DNA from: G965203045 sp965203045
GTDB lineage: Bacteria; Pseudomonadota; Gammaproteobacteria; PS1; Pseudothioglobaceae
DNA length: 64,000 bases
Reading direction: 5' to 3'
Assembly (NCBI GenBank): GCA_965203045.1
Contig: OZ241850.1
Coordinates: 1,054,001-1,118,000, forward strand
Part shown: one piece after another, positions 1 to 9,941 of the stretch
How positions within the stretch are numbered: position 1 is the first letter of the stretch
Layout of the letters: each line of letters begins with the position of its first letter
The notes under the pieces: model-generated
The model's database searches: none
What the model was told of the DNA's origin: nothing
What the model saw: the letters and a program-made list of their open reading frames with translations, nothing else
Made by a program: the position numbers and the translations under genes

Positions 1-414
1 GGCTTGTTTGAATGACATATCAAAATTATTGGTCTTTTTCATTTGTGCCAAGCGCGCAAATATTGCTCTTACATTGGGTAGTAAATTATGTAGTGGTTTA
101 GAGAAATAATCAATAGCGCCTAGTTTCATTGCATCTACCGCAGTTTGAACATCGCCATGACCAGACATAATAACTACCGGAACACTAATCCCTTGAATGC
201 GCCATTGTTTTAATAAGCTAATACCGTCTAAACCCGGCATCCAAATATCCATTATTACTAAATCCAGTTCTTCTTGACTAACAATATTTTGCGCTTGGCT
301 AGCATCAAAAGCGCTCCATACCTTATAATGCACATCTTCTAGGCTATCTTTCATTGCCTCAATATTGCTCCTCTCATCATCTACAACTAGTATTCTGCCA
401 ATAGTTGTCCTCAT
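1..414 (-). CDS. ntrX: NtrX-type response regulator (C-terminal part outside window)
   Basis: Only the N-terminal 138 codons are present; the gene runs off the left edge. The visible part is a CheY-like receiver: an acidic pair in ILVVDDE near residue 10, the phospho-acceptor Asp in LVIMDIWMPG near residue 56, the Ser/Thr position in PVVIMSGHG, and the conserved Lys in YFSKPL. The expected AAA+ sigma54-activator and HTH parts lie outside. Its ATG overlaps the stop of the upstream sensor kinase gene by 4 nt (ATGA), so the two are almost certainly co-translated as a two-component pair. NtrX is inferred from the NtrY partner; another receiver-AAA+ regulator is possible. Confidence 0.8.
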   Translation of the reverse strand, partial: MRTTIGRILVVDDERSNIEAMKDSLEDVHYKVWSAFDASQAQNIVSQEELDLVIMDIWMPGLDGISLLKQWRIQGISVPVVIMSGHGDVQTAVDAMKLGAIDYFSKPLHNLLPNVRAIFARLAQMKKTNNFDMSFKQA

Positions 415-2555
415 TTATTATCCTCAATTTGAAATACAATTTTAACTCTAGTGCCAGCGACTTTACCAGATACTAAATAATTATCTAATTTAATACTAGC
501 ATTATGCTCATTTAGAATACTCTGGACAATAGACATTCCCAGACCACCACCTTTTTTTTTGGTAGTAATATTGGGTTTAAAAATCTGTTTTTTAATCTCG
601 TCGGTAACACCTGTGCCATTATCTAATAATTCCAAAATTACACTCTTATTTTTAGTAGAGAAACTTAAATTAATAGTAATAATAGTTGGTATTTTAATCG
701 TTGCTTCAATAGCATTTTTAATTAAATTAATAAGCGCGCGTTTAATACTATAACTATCTAGGTATAGGAGTGGTTCACCTTTGGCGATATTAACTTTTAT
801 ATTGATATCTTTTTGCCACTGATATAATTGCACTACTTCATTAATTAAACTAGAAAGTAATTGCTTATCCTTTTTGAGCACTGGTGTTTTGGCGTATTGG
901 GCAAATGCTGATAGCATCATATCAATTGATTTAACTTGCTCGGTAATGGTTTTAGTAGTTTTATCCAACATACTAGCATCATTATTAGATAATTGTGGCA
1001 ATAACTTATTGCGTAAACGTTCAGCGCTAAGTTGAATAGGTGTTAGCGGATTTTTAATTTCATGTGCCATTTTCATAGCAACGGCAGCCCAAGCGGCTTT
1101 ATTTTGCGCTGCCTGCAATTCGCTAATATCTTTAATAATAATAACAAACCCTAAAATTTGTTGCTCATTAGCTTCTAAAATAGCCCCATGAACGGCTAAG
1201 GTAATATTTTTTTTATTTGCTAAACTTAATTCAAAAGTGTCTTGCCACTGCTTAGTATTACTATTAAAATGTTGCTTGATTAACTTAATAAGCGGCGCTA
1301 AATGCGGGTTAAGCTTGCCAAGTGTTAAATAATCTTTATGAATAGAGTTGGATAAATCATCAATTTGAAAAATATGGTTAATCTCGCTATTTAAAAATCT
1401 AATACGATACTTTTCATCCAAAGCGATTACTCCATAAGAATAACGCAAAATAGTCTCTAAGTAAATGCGTTCGGTCTCTAAATCGTTTTGAGAGGTTTTG
1501 ACCTGTTTTGCCATATGATTAAATAAGTCAATTAGGATTTTGACATCGCCTGAACGTTTCTCGGTAATAAAAACATCATAATTACCAGTGGCAACCTCTT
1601 TAGTAGCATTAGAAATAGCGTTTAGTGGACGCATTAAATTATTTATCATTTTGAAAACAATCATCAGCACTGCTAAAATAGTTAGTAACAAAGTGCTACT
1701 CATATCTACTAAAAATGCTTTACGTAGTGGTGATAAATTAAGTTCAAGATTTATTTGGCTCTTACGTGATTTATCTAATTTATTAAAAAAATGATTGCTG
1801 TTTCTATCCATAGCAAAAGTAGTGGCGATACGCAAAACAGCATCTTTATCATTGTTATAAATTGCTTTAGATTTATAAAACTTCTGTCCTTTTTTAACAT
1901 CACTAACATATAAAGGTAAATTGGGAAATTGCTTGTCGGTAATTAATTGTTCTGGGCATAAGTCAGTATTGCTACTAGCGGCAATCAGCTCATTTTTAGC
2001 GCTATACAACTTAATATCACAGGTAATACCAATATCTATCAAATAATTGACAATAGATTGCATAGTAGGTTTATAATTTTCATCAGTTGAGGTATAATCA
2101 TTGTTTTGTAAAATAGTAGTTAAAATTGACTGAGTTGTAGTTTGATATTGTTCTAATTTAATTAATGCTAAATCTTTGGCAATATCATCTAATTTATTTT
2201 GACGCTCACGTTGTAAGTCTTCGGCAAATAATAAAATATTAGCAATAGCGCCTTGAATATTATTAAAAGAAAATATATAAAATGACACCAACGGTAAAAT
2301 AGCAATTAGCGGGACCATTTTGATAAAAGAAAAAGTTAGTTTTGACCCCAGCACACCTGAGCTACTTTGACGTTTTAAATAAGAGATATTGCGCATAATC
2401 AAAACTACCGCCAACATTCCAAAGCTAAGATTATAAATAAACAAGTAATGCCACCATTGAGTAATCTCACTGGGGTTTGCCCCTAAATAAAGCATAAAAA
2501 TAATAGAAAGCAAAAAAACAATAATCCAAAACCAAGATGGCAAAAGATGATTCAT
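411..2555 (-). CDS. ntrY: NtrY-type membrane sensor histidine kinase
   Basis: A 714-residue inner-membrane kinase that would phosphorylate the adjacent response regulator. Hydrophobic segments near residues 8-28, 35-55, 80-98 and 286-305 flank a roughly 180-residue extracytoplasmic sensor region. A HAMP linker (about 306-360) and a PAS-like region (about 370-480) follow. The HisKA H-box MAHEIKNPLTP has the phospho-His at about 498; the N-box NLIKNAIEA is near 610, G1 DNGTGV near 645 and G2 GGGLGMSI near 668. This order is typical of NtrY. The stop overlaps the ntrX start by 4 nt. The signal sensed is unknown; NtrYX systems in other proteobacteria have been linked to nitrogen, redox and envelope control. 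Confidence 0.85.
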   Translation of the reverse strand: MNHLLPSWFWIIVFLLSIIFMLYLGANPSEITQWWHYLFIYNLSFGMLAVVLIMRNISYLKRQSSSGVLGSKLTFSFIKMVPLIAILPLVSFYIFSFNNIQGAIANILLFAEDLQRERQNKLDDIAKDLALIKLEQYQTTTQSILTTILQNNDYTSTDENYKPTMQSIVNYLIDIGITCDIKLYSAKNELIAASSNTDLCPEQLITDKQFPNLPLYVSDVKKGQKFYKSKAIYNNDKDAVLRIATTFAMDRNSNHFFNKLDKSRKSQINLELNLSPLRKAFLVDMSSTLLLTILAVLMIVFKMINNLMRPLNAISNATKEVATGNYDVFITEKRSGDVKILIDLFNHMAKQVKTSQNDLETERIYLETILRYSYGVIALDEKYRIRFLNSEINHIFQIDDLSNSIHKDYLTLGKLNPHLAPLIKLIKQHFNSNTKQWQDTFELSLANKKNITLAVHGAILEANEQQILGFVIIIKDISELQAAQNKAAWAAVAMKMAHEIKNPLTPIQLSAERLRNKLLPQLSNNDASMLDKTTKTITEQVKSIDMMLSAFAQYAKTPVLKKDKQLLSSLINEVVQLYQWQKDINIKVNIAKGEPLLYLDSYSIKRALINLIKNAIEATIKIPTIITINLSFSTKNKSVILELLDNGTGVTDEIKKQIFKPNITTKKKGGGLGMSIVQSILNEHNASIKLDNYLVSGKVAGTRVKIVFQIEDNK

Positions 2556-2741
2556 TAGCGCTGATAAAACTTAAAATTAGTGCTTATTATCACATATTTA
2601 ATAATTAATAGTTAGTGCTAATGTTTTGTGTGTGAGAAGTTGCTAAATTTCAACAAATATTATAAAATAGCACTATGCTGATTTTTTTGGCGCAAAAATG
2701 TCATGTTTGTAAAAATATTTATCAATAACAATTATTAACCA

Positions 2742-4103
2742 ATGTATGTTCCCCATTTAGTTTTTACCGCCTTAGTTTTAATGATGTTTAGTAATATTAC
2801 TGTTGCCTTTGGATTAAATGTTGATGGCAATAGCGGGTGTTCGCCTAACTCAGATGGTCGTATAATTAAGCGCTACTTAGCAGACCAAGAAAGTTTCAAT
2901 GTTATTGGTATAACTAGCACAATAAGCAATGCTGAAATCAAGCAGATTTTAGCAAGTGGCTATAATAATAGCTTAGACATTGATGCTGATGGCAAGCGCC
3001 TTACCACAACAGATGGCGTGCTAATTAGGCGCTTTTTAAAAGCCTCTGATACATTTACCACCACTGGTGCAACCACAACAAATACTGCCATAAGCACTAA
3101 CCAGATTATAAATAATCTGCGTAGTATTTATTTTAATTGTCCTACTTCGTTCAAAAATTCAACACAAGATTTTGATATGTTGGATGTCAATAATATAAAT
3201 CCAGGAGGCATCTGGTCAGATGGCACAACAATGTGGGTCGCTGATTGGGGGAGTGATATGATCTTTGCTTATAATTTAATCACTAAAGATAGAAACTTAA
3301 ATCAGGATTTTGATGATTTAGATGATGGTAATACCAATCCGTTTGGTATCTGGTCAGATGGCACAACAATGTGGGTCGCCGATTGGATGGATGCTAGAAT
3401 TTATGCTTATAGTTTAGCTACTAAAATAAGGGATGCAGGCAAGGATTTTAGTTTGGCATCTAATAGGGTTCCAAACGGTATCTGGTCAGATGGCACAACA
3501 ATGTGGGTAGCTGATGGACTTGATAGTAAAATTTTTGCTTATAATTTAGCCACCAAAGCACCAGTGCCAAGTCAAGATTTTAATACTTTAGAAAACAGTC
3601 TAACAGGTATCTGGTCAGATGGCACAACAATGTGGGTATCCAATAATACTGGTAAAATTTTTGCTTATAATTTAGCCACTAAAATAAGAGATGTAAGCAG
3701 AGATTTTGGTGTGGAATCCCAAACTCGTGATATTTGGTCAAATGGCGCTATTATCTGGCTGATTACTAGAGTTTTTCAAGATCCAATCTTTGCCTACGAT
3801 TTTATTGCAGCTCCAGAACCTCCACTAGTAGCACCAGACCTCACTACTGTAGATGCTACCACTATTCTTATAGAGTGGAATTATGCTGGGAGTGAAATTG
3901 ATTTTTACCAATTTTGTCGCAGCACAAGTAGTCAGTCAAGTAATAGTAGTTGTATTAGCGCCGAGAGTGGCGCAAATAGAGTCGTTGATACTGGTCTAGC
4001 TCCCCAAACTAGCTACCGCTATTGGCTAAGAGCTTGTAACCTTAGGGGTGGTTGCTCAGCATTTTCACCATTAGCGGTTGTCAATACCCCTGCTAATCCA
4101 TGA
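2742..4103 (+). CDS. Exported dockerin-like / IWSDGTTMWVAD-repeat / FN3 protein
   Basis: A 453-residue protein with an N-terminal hydrophobic signal peptide (about residues 1-22). Residues 25-125 hold two dockerin-like Ca-binding repeats: LNVDGN..SDGRIIKRYL, and LDIDADGK..TTDGVLIRRFL with EF-hand-type acidic spacing. Five repeats of about 41-46 residues follow, with core GIWSDGTTMWVAD and ending in IFAYNLATK; the last copy is degenerate. They probably form propeller-like or WD-like blades. A C-terminal fibronectin type III domain (about residues 362-453) ends in SYRYWLRACN. The core of the first four repeats is identical at the DNA level over 29 nt, which suggests recent duplication or gene conversion. 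It is convergent with topA, with 7 bp between the genes. Function unknown; a surface adhesion or carbohydrate-binding role is inference. Confidence 0.8.
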   Translation: MYVPHLVFTALVLMMFSNITVAFGLNVDGNSGCSPNSDGRIIKRYLADQESFNVIGITSTISNAEIKQILASGYNNSLDIDADGKRLTTTDGVLIRRFLKASDTFTTTGATTTNTAISTNQIINNLRSIYFNCPTSFKNSTQDFDMLDVNNINPGGIWSDGTTMWVADWGSDMIFAYNLITKDRNLNQDFDDLDDGNTNPFGIWSDGTTMWVADWMDARIYAYSLATKIRDAGKDFSLASNRVPNGIWSDGTTMWVADGLDSKIFAYNLATKAPVPSQDFNTLENSLTGIWSDGTTMWVSNNTGKIFAYNLATKIRDVSRDFGVESQTRDIWSNGAIIWLITRVFQDPIFAYDFIAAPEPPLVAPDLTTVDATTILIEWNYAGSEIDFYQFCRSTSSQSSNSSCISAESGANRVVDTGLAPQTSYRYWLRACNLRGGCSAFSPLAVVNTPANP

Positions 4104-4110
4104 ACGTTCA

Positions 4111-6387
4111 CTAGCCCAATGCCTTTTCACACTGCTGCAAAGTTAGATCTTTAGGATTTTGGTTGGGAAAAAGTTTTTTGACAGTGATATTTTTTTGACC
4201 TCTACCACGTTTTTTGCCATTAGTGATATAGGGACCAAATTTACCGTTTAGAATCTGAATATCGGAATTTTTAAAAATTTTGATAACACGATTAGTCGCT
4301 AATTTTTCTTTTTCAGTAATTAGTAGTAGTGCTTTTTCTAATGTTATTTTCTCAGGTATTTCTGGTTTTATAGAGACATACTTTTTGCCATACTGAATAT
4401 AAGGACCAAAGCGACCATAGTTTGCAGTGATAATAGTTCCATCAGCGGTTTTGCCTACCTCTCTTGGTAATTTAAGAAGTTCTAATGCTGCATCAAGTGT
4501 TATGGTATCAGCATTTTGGTCCTTTTTAAGAGAGGCGAATTTTGGAGCTTCGGAATCATCTTTATTACCGATTTGAACAAAAGCGCCATACTTGCCTATC
4601 CTAACACTTACCTGCTTACTATTATCGGGATGTGTGCCTAAATTACGATTATAGTTAATTTGCTCTCTTTTAATATCGGTAGAATTAGCGATTTTAGGGT
4701 GAAATGACTGGTAAAATTTAGCTACTACCTCATACCAGATTTTATCTTGATTGGCAATTTTATCAAAATCAGTTTCTAAATTAGCAGTGAATTGATAATC
4801 AATAATATCATCAAAGTATTTTACCAAAAAATCAGTTACTAAATAAGCGGTGGCGCTGGGGGATAGCTTGTTCTTATCAGCTCCGATTAGCATTTTTTGT
4901 CTAGATTCAGTTATTTTATTTTTCACAATATTAATCGCTTCACAAGTTCTCAATTTACCGTCAATATTATCTTTGATAACATAACCGCGTTCTTGAACCG
5001 TAGAAATCATAGTAGCAAAAGTAGAGGGGCGACCAATACCCATAGTTTCGATTTTTTTCACTAAACTTGCCTCGCTATAACGACTAGGAGGGCGAGTAAA
5101 AGTTTGTTTTGCCTCAAGTGTGGCTAAATTTAATTTATCGCCTAGGCTAAACGGCGGCAATAGTTTGTCTTTATTGTCTTTAGCATGAACTGCTAAAAAA
5201 CCATCAAATTTTAATACTTCGCCAGTTGCGATAAATTGCTCGCTACGACCACTAATTGCAACATTGATTTGAGTTTTTTCCAATTGCGCTTCGCTCATTT
5301 GACTAGCTAGAGTGCGTCTGTGGATTAATTGATAAAGTTTTTGAGTATTATCCTTATCCTCAAGTCCACTGATTTTCACTTTGGTTAAATCAGTAGGCCG
5401 AATTGCTTCGTGGGCTTCTTGGGAAGTGGTTGATTTTGACTTATAGCGGGTTATTTGCAAGTAATCTTTGCCATATTTTTTATTAATAAACTCGCTAGCC
5501 TGCTTAATGGCTAGTTCTGATAAATTTAACGAATCTGTGCGCATATAAGATATATGACCATCACGATATAAGTTTTGGGCAATAATCATTGTTTGTTTAA
5601 CACTCAAACCTAATTTTTGCGCCGCTTCTTGTTGTAGCGATGAGGTCATAAATGGCGGTGGTGGCTTACGTTTAGTGGGTATTTTTTGAATACTTTTAAC
5701 TACTAAATCTGCGCTTAATAAATGGTTAGCAAATGTCTTGGCTTCAGTTTTGGTGGTAAAATCTTCACTTAATTTAACTGCTAGAACTACCTTGCTATCA
5801 GTTACTAATTCGGCGCTAACTTTATAACTGCTGCTTATCTTAAAGGCATTAATTTCCTGTTCTTTTTCCACCACTAATCTAACCACTGCAGACTGAACTC
5901 TGCCGGCTGATTTTGCGCCTGATATTTTGCGCCACAGCACTGGCGATATTTCAAAGCCTACTAGGCGGTCAATTACTCTTCTTGCCTGCTGCGCATCAAC
6001 TAGAGGTTTGTTAATTATTCTAGGTTTTTCAATAGCTCTTGTAATCGCCGGTTTAGTAATTTCGTGAAATACGATACGAGAGGTGTTTTCTGGTAATTTT
6101 AGTGCTTGGACTAAATGCCAAGCAATAGATTCTCCCTCCCTGTCTTCATCAGTTGCAAGGTAGATGGTCTGAGCTTGTTTGGTTAATTTTTTGAGCTTAG
6201 CAACTATTTTTACTTTGTCGCTACTTATGACATAGCTGGGCTTAAAGTTATTGCTAACATCAATACCCATATCTTTTTTAACTATATCGCGGATGTGACC
6301 TATGCTAGACTCAACTACAAAGTCACGTCCTAAAAACTTAGCAATGGTCCTCGCCTTTGCTGGCGATTCAACAATGACCAGATTCAT
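4111..6387 (-). CDS. topA: DNA topoisomerase I
   Basis: A 758-residue type IA topoisomerase that relaxes negative supercoils through a 5'-phosphotyrosine intermediate. The Toprim domain is at the start (VIVESPAKA at residues 5-13, ATDEDREGESIAWHL near 78-92). The catalytic Tyr lies in HISYMRTDS at about residue 281, and GIGRPSTFA is further on. The C-terminus carries topoisomerase C-terminal repeats (FGPYIQYGKKYVS, FGPYITNGKKRGRG). I do not see the four-cysteine zinc ribbons of the E. coli enzyme, a pattern common outside enterics. The start overlaps the upstream smg stop by 4 nt (ATGA), placing topA in the smg-dprA-fabH operon. Confidence 0.97.
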   Translation of the reverse strand: MNLVIVESPAKARTIAKFLGRDFVVESSIGHIRDIVKKDMGIDVSNNFKPSYVISSDKVKIVAKLKKLTKQAQTIYLATDEDREGESIAWHLVQALKLPENTSRIVFHEITKPAITRAIEKPRIINKPLVDAQQARRVIDRLVGFEISPVLWRKISGAKSAGRVQSAVVRLVVEKEQEINAFKISSSYKVSAELVTDSKVVLAVKLSEDFTTKTEAKTFANHLLSADLVVKSIQKIPTKRKPPPPFMTSSLQQEAAQKLGLSVKQTMIIAQNLYRDGHISYMRTDSLNLSELAIKQASEFINKKYGKDYLQITRYKSKSTTSQEAHEAIRPTDLTKVKISGLEDKDNTQKLYQLIHRRTLASQMSEAQLEKTQINVAISGRSEQFIATGEVLKFDGFLAVHAKDNKDKLLPPFSLGDKLNLATLEAKQTFTRPPSRYSEASLVKKIETMGIGRPSTFATMISTVQERGYVIKDNIDGKLRTCEAINIVKNKITESRQKMLIGADKNKLSPSATAYLVTDFLVKYFDDIIDYQFTANLETDFDKIANQDKIWYEVVAKFYQSFHPKIANSTDIKREQINYNRNLGTHPDNSKQVSVRIGKYGAFVQIGNKDDSEAPKFASLKKDQNADTITLDAALELLKLPREVGKTADGTIITANYGRFGPYIQYGKKYVSIKPEIPEKITLEKALLLITEKEKLATNRVIKIFKNSDIQILNGKFGPYITNGKKRGRGQKNITVKKLFPNQNPKDLTLQQCEKALG

Positions 6388-6866
6388 TGCAATGTATGTT
6401 GCTTATGGTCTGTCATTAGTGTTTCTAACCAAAAATCGTAATCGGTGGTCGCATTATTCTCATTACCTAAGACCATCATCACAATCCACTTAATATCTTC
6501 TAGTGAAACCGCACCACTTCCCAAAGACATTGCTTGGTTGATTATTAGTTCTCTTTGAGTAGGATTTAGTTGATTTACGCTTTCTAAAAAATATAAAAAA
6601 TTACGTCCTTTTATGTCAATTTTTTGCTGCTCCAAAGGACTGTAAAGACGTATGCTTTTGTGCTTAGTTTTAATGATTTTGGTCTTGCCTTGTTGCAATA
6701 AAGAAATATTATCAAGCCAATTAAGAGCATTATCAATACCAGTTTTATCAAAACCAGCCGCGCTCAATTGTGCTTTTAAATCGCGGTCATTGATTGGTTC
6801 TTTACCCTCAAATAAATAGTCAAACATAAAACTAAGCACATCTAAAACGCTATGGTTACTAAGCAT
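6384..6866 (-). CDS. smg: Smg family protein (DUF494)
   Basis: A 160-residue conserved gammaproteobacterial protein. The opening MFDYLFEGKEPI (about residue 14) and the helix ending in AMSLGSGAVSLEDIKWIVMMVLGN are characteristic of Smg/DUF494. In many gammaproteobacteria smg lies between dprA and topA, as here. Molecular function is not established; the position next to dprA and topA suggests a DNA-linked role, but that is inference. The stop overlaps the topA start by 4 nt, and a 22-nt gap separates it from dprA upstream. Confidence 0.9.
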   Translation of the reverse strand: MLSNHSVLDVLSFMFDYLFEGKEPINDRDLKAQLSAAGFDKTGIDNALNWLDNISLLQQGKTKIIKTKHKSIRLYSPLEQQKIDIKGRNFLYFLESVNQLNPTQRELIINQAMSLGSGAVSLEDIKWIVMMVLGNENNATTDYDFWLETLMTDHKQHTLQ

Positions 6867-6888
6867 AACAACTCCTTTTTATTTTAAA

Positions 6889-7983
6889 TTATCCCAGCAC
6901 AAAACGTCCGTCGGCTAGACAATGAACTTGCCCACTTAATTCCAGTGATAATAATTGCTCACTTATCTGTGTTATATTTAGGCTTGATTGTTGCGCTAAT
7001 TCATCAATTGTGCATGGTTTATAACTTAGATATTTTAATAGTATATTATCTGTTTGTGGATTTTTTTGCATTTTTTCTCTAGCCAAATTATTAGTAGGGA
7101 CGCTATTTGCTTTTTTAAAGTCAATATTGGTTAAAATATCTTGGATATTTTCAACCAGTCCTGCTCCCTGTTTGATTAATTGATGGCAACCTTTGGCTTG
7201 GTTATTATAAATTGAACTGGGAATGGCAAACACTTCGCGTCCTTGCTCGTTTGCAAGACGTGCGCTTACTAAAGAACCACTATTGGTTTGTGCTTCTACC
7301 ACTAAAACTCCCAGTGCCATACCGGTGATAATACGATTGCGTTTGGGAAAATTATTAGCAATAGGTGGGGTGCTGATACTAAATTCTGATACCAAAGCGC
7401 CACATTGACTAATTTGATGAGCTAAATTTTTATGCTTAGACGGATAAACTCTATCTAAACTTGTGCCACAAACAGCAATAGTATTACCGCCAGCACTAAT
7501 GGCGCCTATATGTGCATTAGCATCAATACCGCTTGCTAAACCGCTAGTAATAATTAAGCCTTGTTTAGATAGTTGTTCGCTAAATTCTTTGCTAGCGGCA
7601 ACACCTGCTGGTGTTGGATTACGACTACCAACCACAGCAATTTGACTATTATTTAATATGGTAGTATCGCCACAGATATAAAGTATTGGCGGTGGGTCGG
7701 TGATGTTTAGTAATTGTTGCGGATAATCTTTATCTGAGATAGTCAGAATATGGCAATTATCTTGCTTTTTCCAGTCAAGGTCAGCAGCAATTAGTTTAGG
7801 ATTGGCATTTTCTATCCAGTCAAGCGTTGCTTTTTTAAATACTTTGGATTGCAAACGCATACTTTGTGTGCTAGTTAAAATATTTTGTGGAGTTTCAAAA
7901 TATTTAAGTGCTTGATATAAGGTTCTAATTCCCAAAGATGGCGCTTTTAATAATAATAACCACGCGCTAAGTTCATCTATCAT
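6889..7983 (-). CDS. dprA: DNA-processing protein DprA
   Basis: A 364-residue Rossmann-fold protein that loads RecA onto incoming single-stranded DNA during natural transformation. Family motifs: PPILYICGD, VGSRNPTPAG (about residue 117), SGLASGIDANAH, GTSLDRVYPSKHKNL, PKRNRIITGMA and the SGSLVSARLANEQGREVFA region. The C-terminus (about 305-364, CTIDELAQQSSLNITQISEQLLSLEL) is the DprA winged helix. Its start overlaps the fabH stop by 4 nt. Presence of dprA alone does not prove competence. Confidence 0.96.
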   Translation of the reverse strand: MIDELSAWLLLLKAPSLGIRTLYQALKYFETPQNILTSTQSMRLQSKVFKKATLDWIENANPKLIAADLDWKKQDNCHILTISDKDYPQQLLNITDPPPILYICGDTTILNNSQIAVVGSRNPTPAGVAASKEFSEQLSKQGLIITSGLASGIDANAHIGAISAGGNTIAVCGTSLDRVYPSKHKNLAHQISQCGALVSEFSISTPPIANNFPKRNRIITGMALGVLVVEAQTNSGSLVSARLANEQGREVFAIPSSIYNNQAKGCHQLIKQGAGLVENIQDILTNIDFKKANSVPTNNLAREKMQKNPQTDNILLKYLSYKPCTIDELAQQSSLNITQISEQLLSLELSGQVHCLADGRFVLG

Positions 7984-8906
7984 AATCGCAGTAAAACACT
8001 ACCCCAAGTAAAACCAGCACCAATACCTTCTAGTAAGCAGCTATCACCCCTTTTAATGCGACCATCGTTTATACCTTTATCAAGGGCAAGAGGAATAGAA
8101 GCAGCAGAGGTATTAGCGTGTTCACTAACAGTTATTATTACTTTATCTAGTGGTTGTTTGATGCGTTTTGCAACAGCGGTAATAATACGAATATTTGCTT
8201 GATGAGGCACCATCCAATCTAGCGGTCCGTCCAAAGGACACTCAGCTAATGTTTGCCCCGCAATTTCACTTAATTCTTGAACTGCAATTTTAAATACTTC
8301 GTTGCCTTGCATATGCACAAAACCGCTTTTTTTATCCACATACAAACTACTATAATAATTGCCATTGGCTTTAAGTTTGCTGTGTAGAATACCGGTTTGT
8401 TTATCACCTCTAAGAACCACAGCGCCAGCTCCATCGCCAAATAGCACAGCGGTATTGCGGTCATTTTTATCTACAATGGTTGATAATACCTCACTACCAA
8501 CTACCAATATAGTATTAGCGCTACCATTTTCAATATATTGCTGAGCATTACTAAGAGCATAAATAAAGCCGGCGCATACTGCTTGTAAATCAAATGCTGG
8601 GCAAGTGGCGCCAATTCTACTTTGTAATAAACTAGCGGTTGAAGGGAAAATATAATCTGGTGTAGTAGTGGCAACAACGATTAAATCCAATTCACTAGCC
8701 TTGCACTTAGCGGCAGTTAAGGCTTTAATTGTGGCTTTTTGCGCCAAATCACAGGCTGTTTCACCACAGGCAATATGACGTTTGATAATGCCGGTGCGTG
8801 TGCGAATCCAGTTATCAGAAGTATCTAATATTTTTGCTAAGTCATCATTAGTAACAATTTTGGGTGGTAAATAACTACCACTACCGATAATACGTGCGTA
8901 AGTCAT
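7980..8906 (-). CDS. fabH: 3-oxoacyl-ACP synthase III
   Basis: A 308-residue KAS III that condenses acetyl-CoA with malonyl-ACP to initiate type II fatty acid synthesis in the cytosol. The catalytic triad is visible as Cys111 (LQAVCAGF), His235 (VPHQANIR) and Asn265 (SEHANTSAAS). The glycine-rich end GIGAGFTWGSVLL is intact. The length is slightly under the usual ~317. It overlaps dprA downstream and plsX upstream by 4 nt each, so it sits in a tightly coupled lipid operon (yceD-rpmF-plsX-fabH). Confidence 0.97.
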   Translation of the reverse strand: MTYARIIGSGSYLPPKIVTNDDLAKILDTSDNWIRTRTGIIKRHIACGETACDLAQKATIKALTAAKCKASELDLIVVATTTPDYIFPSTASLLQSRIGATCPAFDLQAVCAGFIYALSNAQQYIENGSANTILVVGSEVLSTIVDKNDRNTAVLFGDGAGAVVLRGDKQTGILHSKLKANGNYYSSLYVDKKSGFVHMQGNEVFKIAVQELSEIAGQTLAECPLDGPLDWMVPHQANIRIITAVAKRIKQPLDKVIITVSEHANTSAASIPLALDKGINDGRIKRGDSCLLEGIGAGFTWGSVLLRL

Positions 8907-9928
8907 TGTTTTATTGTGGCTAATTTAAGTCCTATTTCTTGTTGAATTTTAACATTAATTTGTTTGGAGGCTTCTAGTCTTGCCTCTGTAATAGCGTAAA
9001 GAAAACTAAGCGCGCAAGCGCTACCATGGCTTTTAATCACAATGCCTTTTAGTCCGAGTAAACTAGCGCCATTGTAGCGCTTAGGGTCTAGCCGCTTCTT
9101 AAAATCTTTTAGTGCTGGCATTGCTAAAAAAGCGATAAATTTAGTCCAAAAAGTCCGATAAAAGGCTTTTTTTAAATAAAAGTGAATCATATTAGCAGCG
9201 CCTTCACTAGCTTTTAATACCAAATTACCCTCAAAACCATCACAAACTACCACATCAACTGGGTCAGTATAAATAGTATCCGCCTCAATAAAACCGTGGT
9301 AATTTAAGTCGCTCGTAGTTAATAATTCTGCCGTCTTCTTAATTACCGCTTTGCCTTTTATATCTTCTGAACCAATATTAAGGAGGGCAATACTGGGGTT
9401 TTTAATATTTTTGGTATTTTGCACTATTACTGAACCCATTACTGCAAAACTAAGCAAATCATCAGCGCTGGAATCAATATTTGCGCCTAGGTCTAAAATG
9501 TAGGTATCACTGCCAGTTCTAGTTGGCAGGTAAGTAGCTATTGCTGGGCGATTAATACCAGAGATAGTTTTTAACACCGCACGCGAAATCGCCATTAAAG
9601 CGCCACTATTACCAGCGCTAACACAAGCATCTGCTTTATCTTGTTTAACCAATTTGATTGCTAGGCGCATTGAGGCGCTGTGTTTGCGCATCGCTGAGGA
9701 TAATGGTTCATCCATAGCAATTTTTTCACCACTTGGGTAAATATGGTAGCGGTCGCTAAATAAGTTTTTTGGGTTGTGTTTATTAAGAGTAGTAATTAAT
9801 TGCTCATTTTGTCCAACTAGGATTAAATAAATATCGCTAAATTTTGCCAGTGCGTCTAAACTGGCGGGAATAGTTGCTTCTAAGCCTTTATCACCACCTT
9901 CGGTGTCAATAGCAATACGCACTAGCAT
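8903..9928 (-). CDS. plsX: Phosphate acyltransferase PlsX
   Basis: Makes acyl-phosphate from acyl-ACP for glycerolipid synthesis. The ATG at 9928 gives MLVRIAIDTEGGDKG, matching the usual N-terminus; a TTG 30 nt upstream in frame is less likely. The family signature normally reads DAMGGD; here it is DTEGGD. Other motifs are AGNSGALM, LDLGANID and DGFEGNLVLK. It begins 14 nt after the rpmF stop, with a possible AGGA inside the end of rpmF, and ends with a 4-nt overlap into fabH. Confidence 0.95.
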   Translation of the reverse strand: MLVRIAIDTEGGDKGLEATIPASLDALAKFSDIYLILVGQNEQLITTLNKHNPKNLFSDRYHIYPSGEKIAMDEPLSSAMRKHSASMRLAIKLVKQDKADACVSAGNSGALMAISRAVLKTISGINRPAIATYLPTRTGSDTYILDLGANIDSSADDLLSFAVMGSVIVQNTKNIKNPSIALLNIGSEDIKGKAVIKKTAELLTTSDLNYHGFIEADTIYTDPVDVVVCDGFEGNLVLKASEGAANMIHFYLKKAFYRTFWTKFIAFLAMPALKDFKKRLDPKRYNGASLLGLKGIVIKSHGSACALSFLYAITEARLEASKQINVKIQQEIGLKLATIKQ

Positions 9929-9941
9929 AGTCAGTGCTGAA

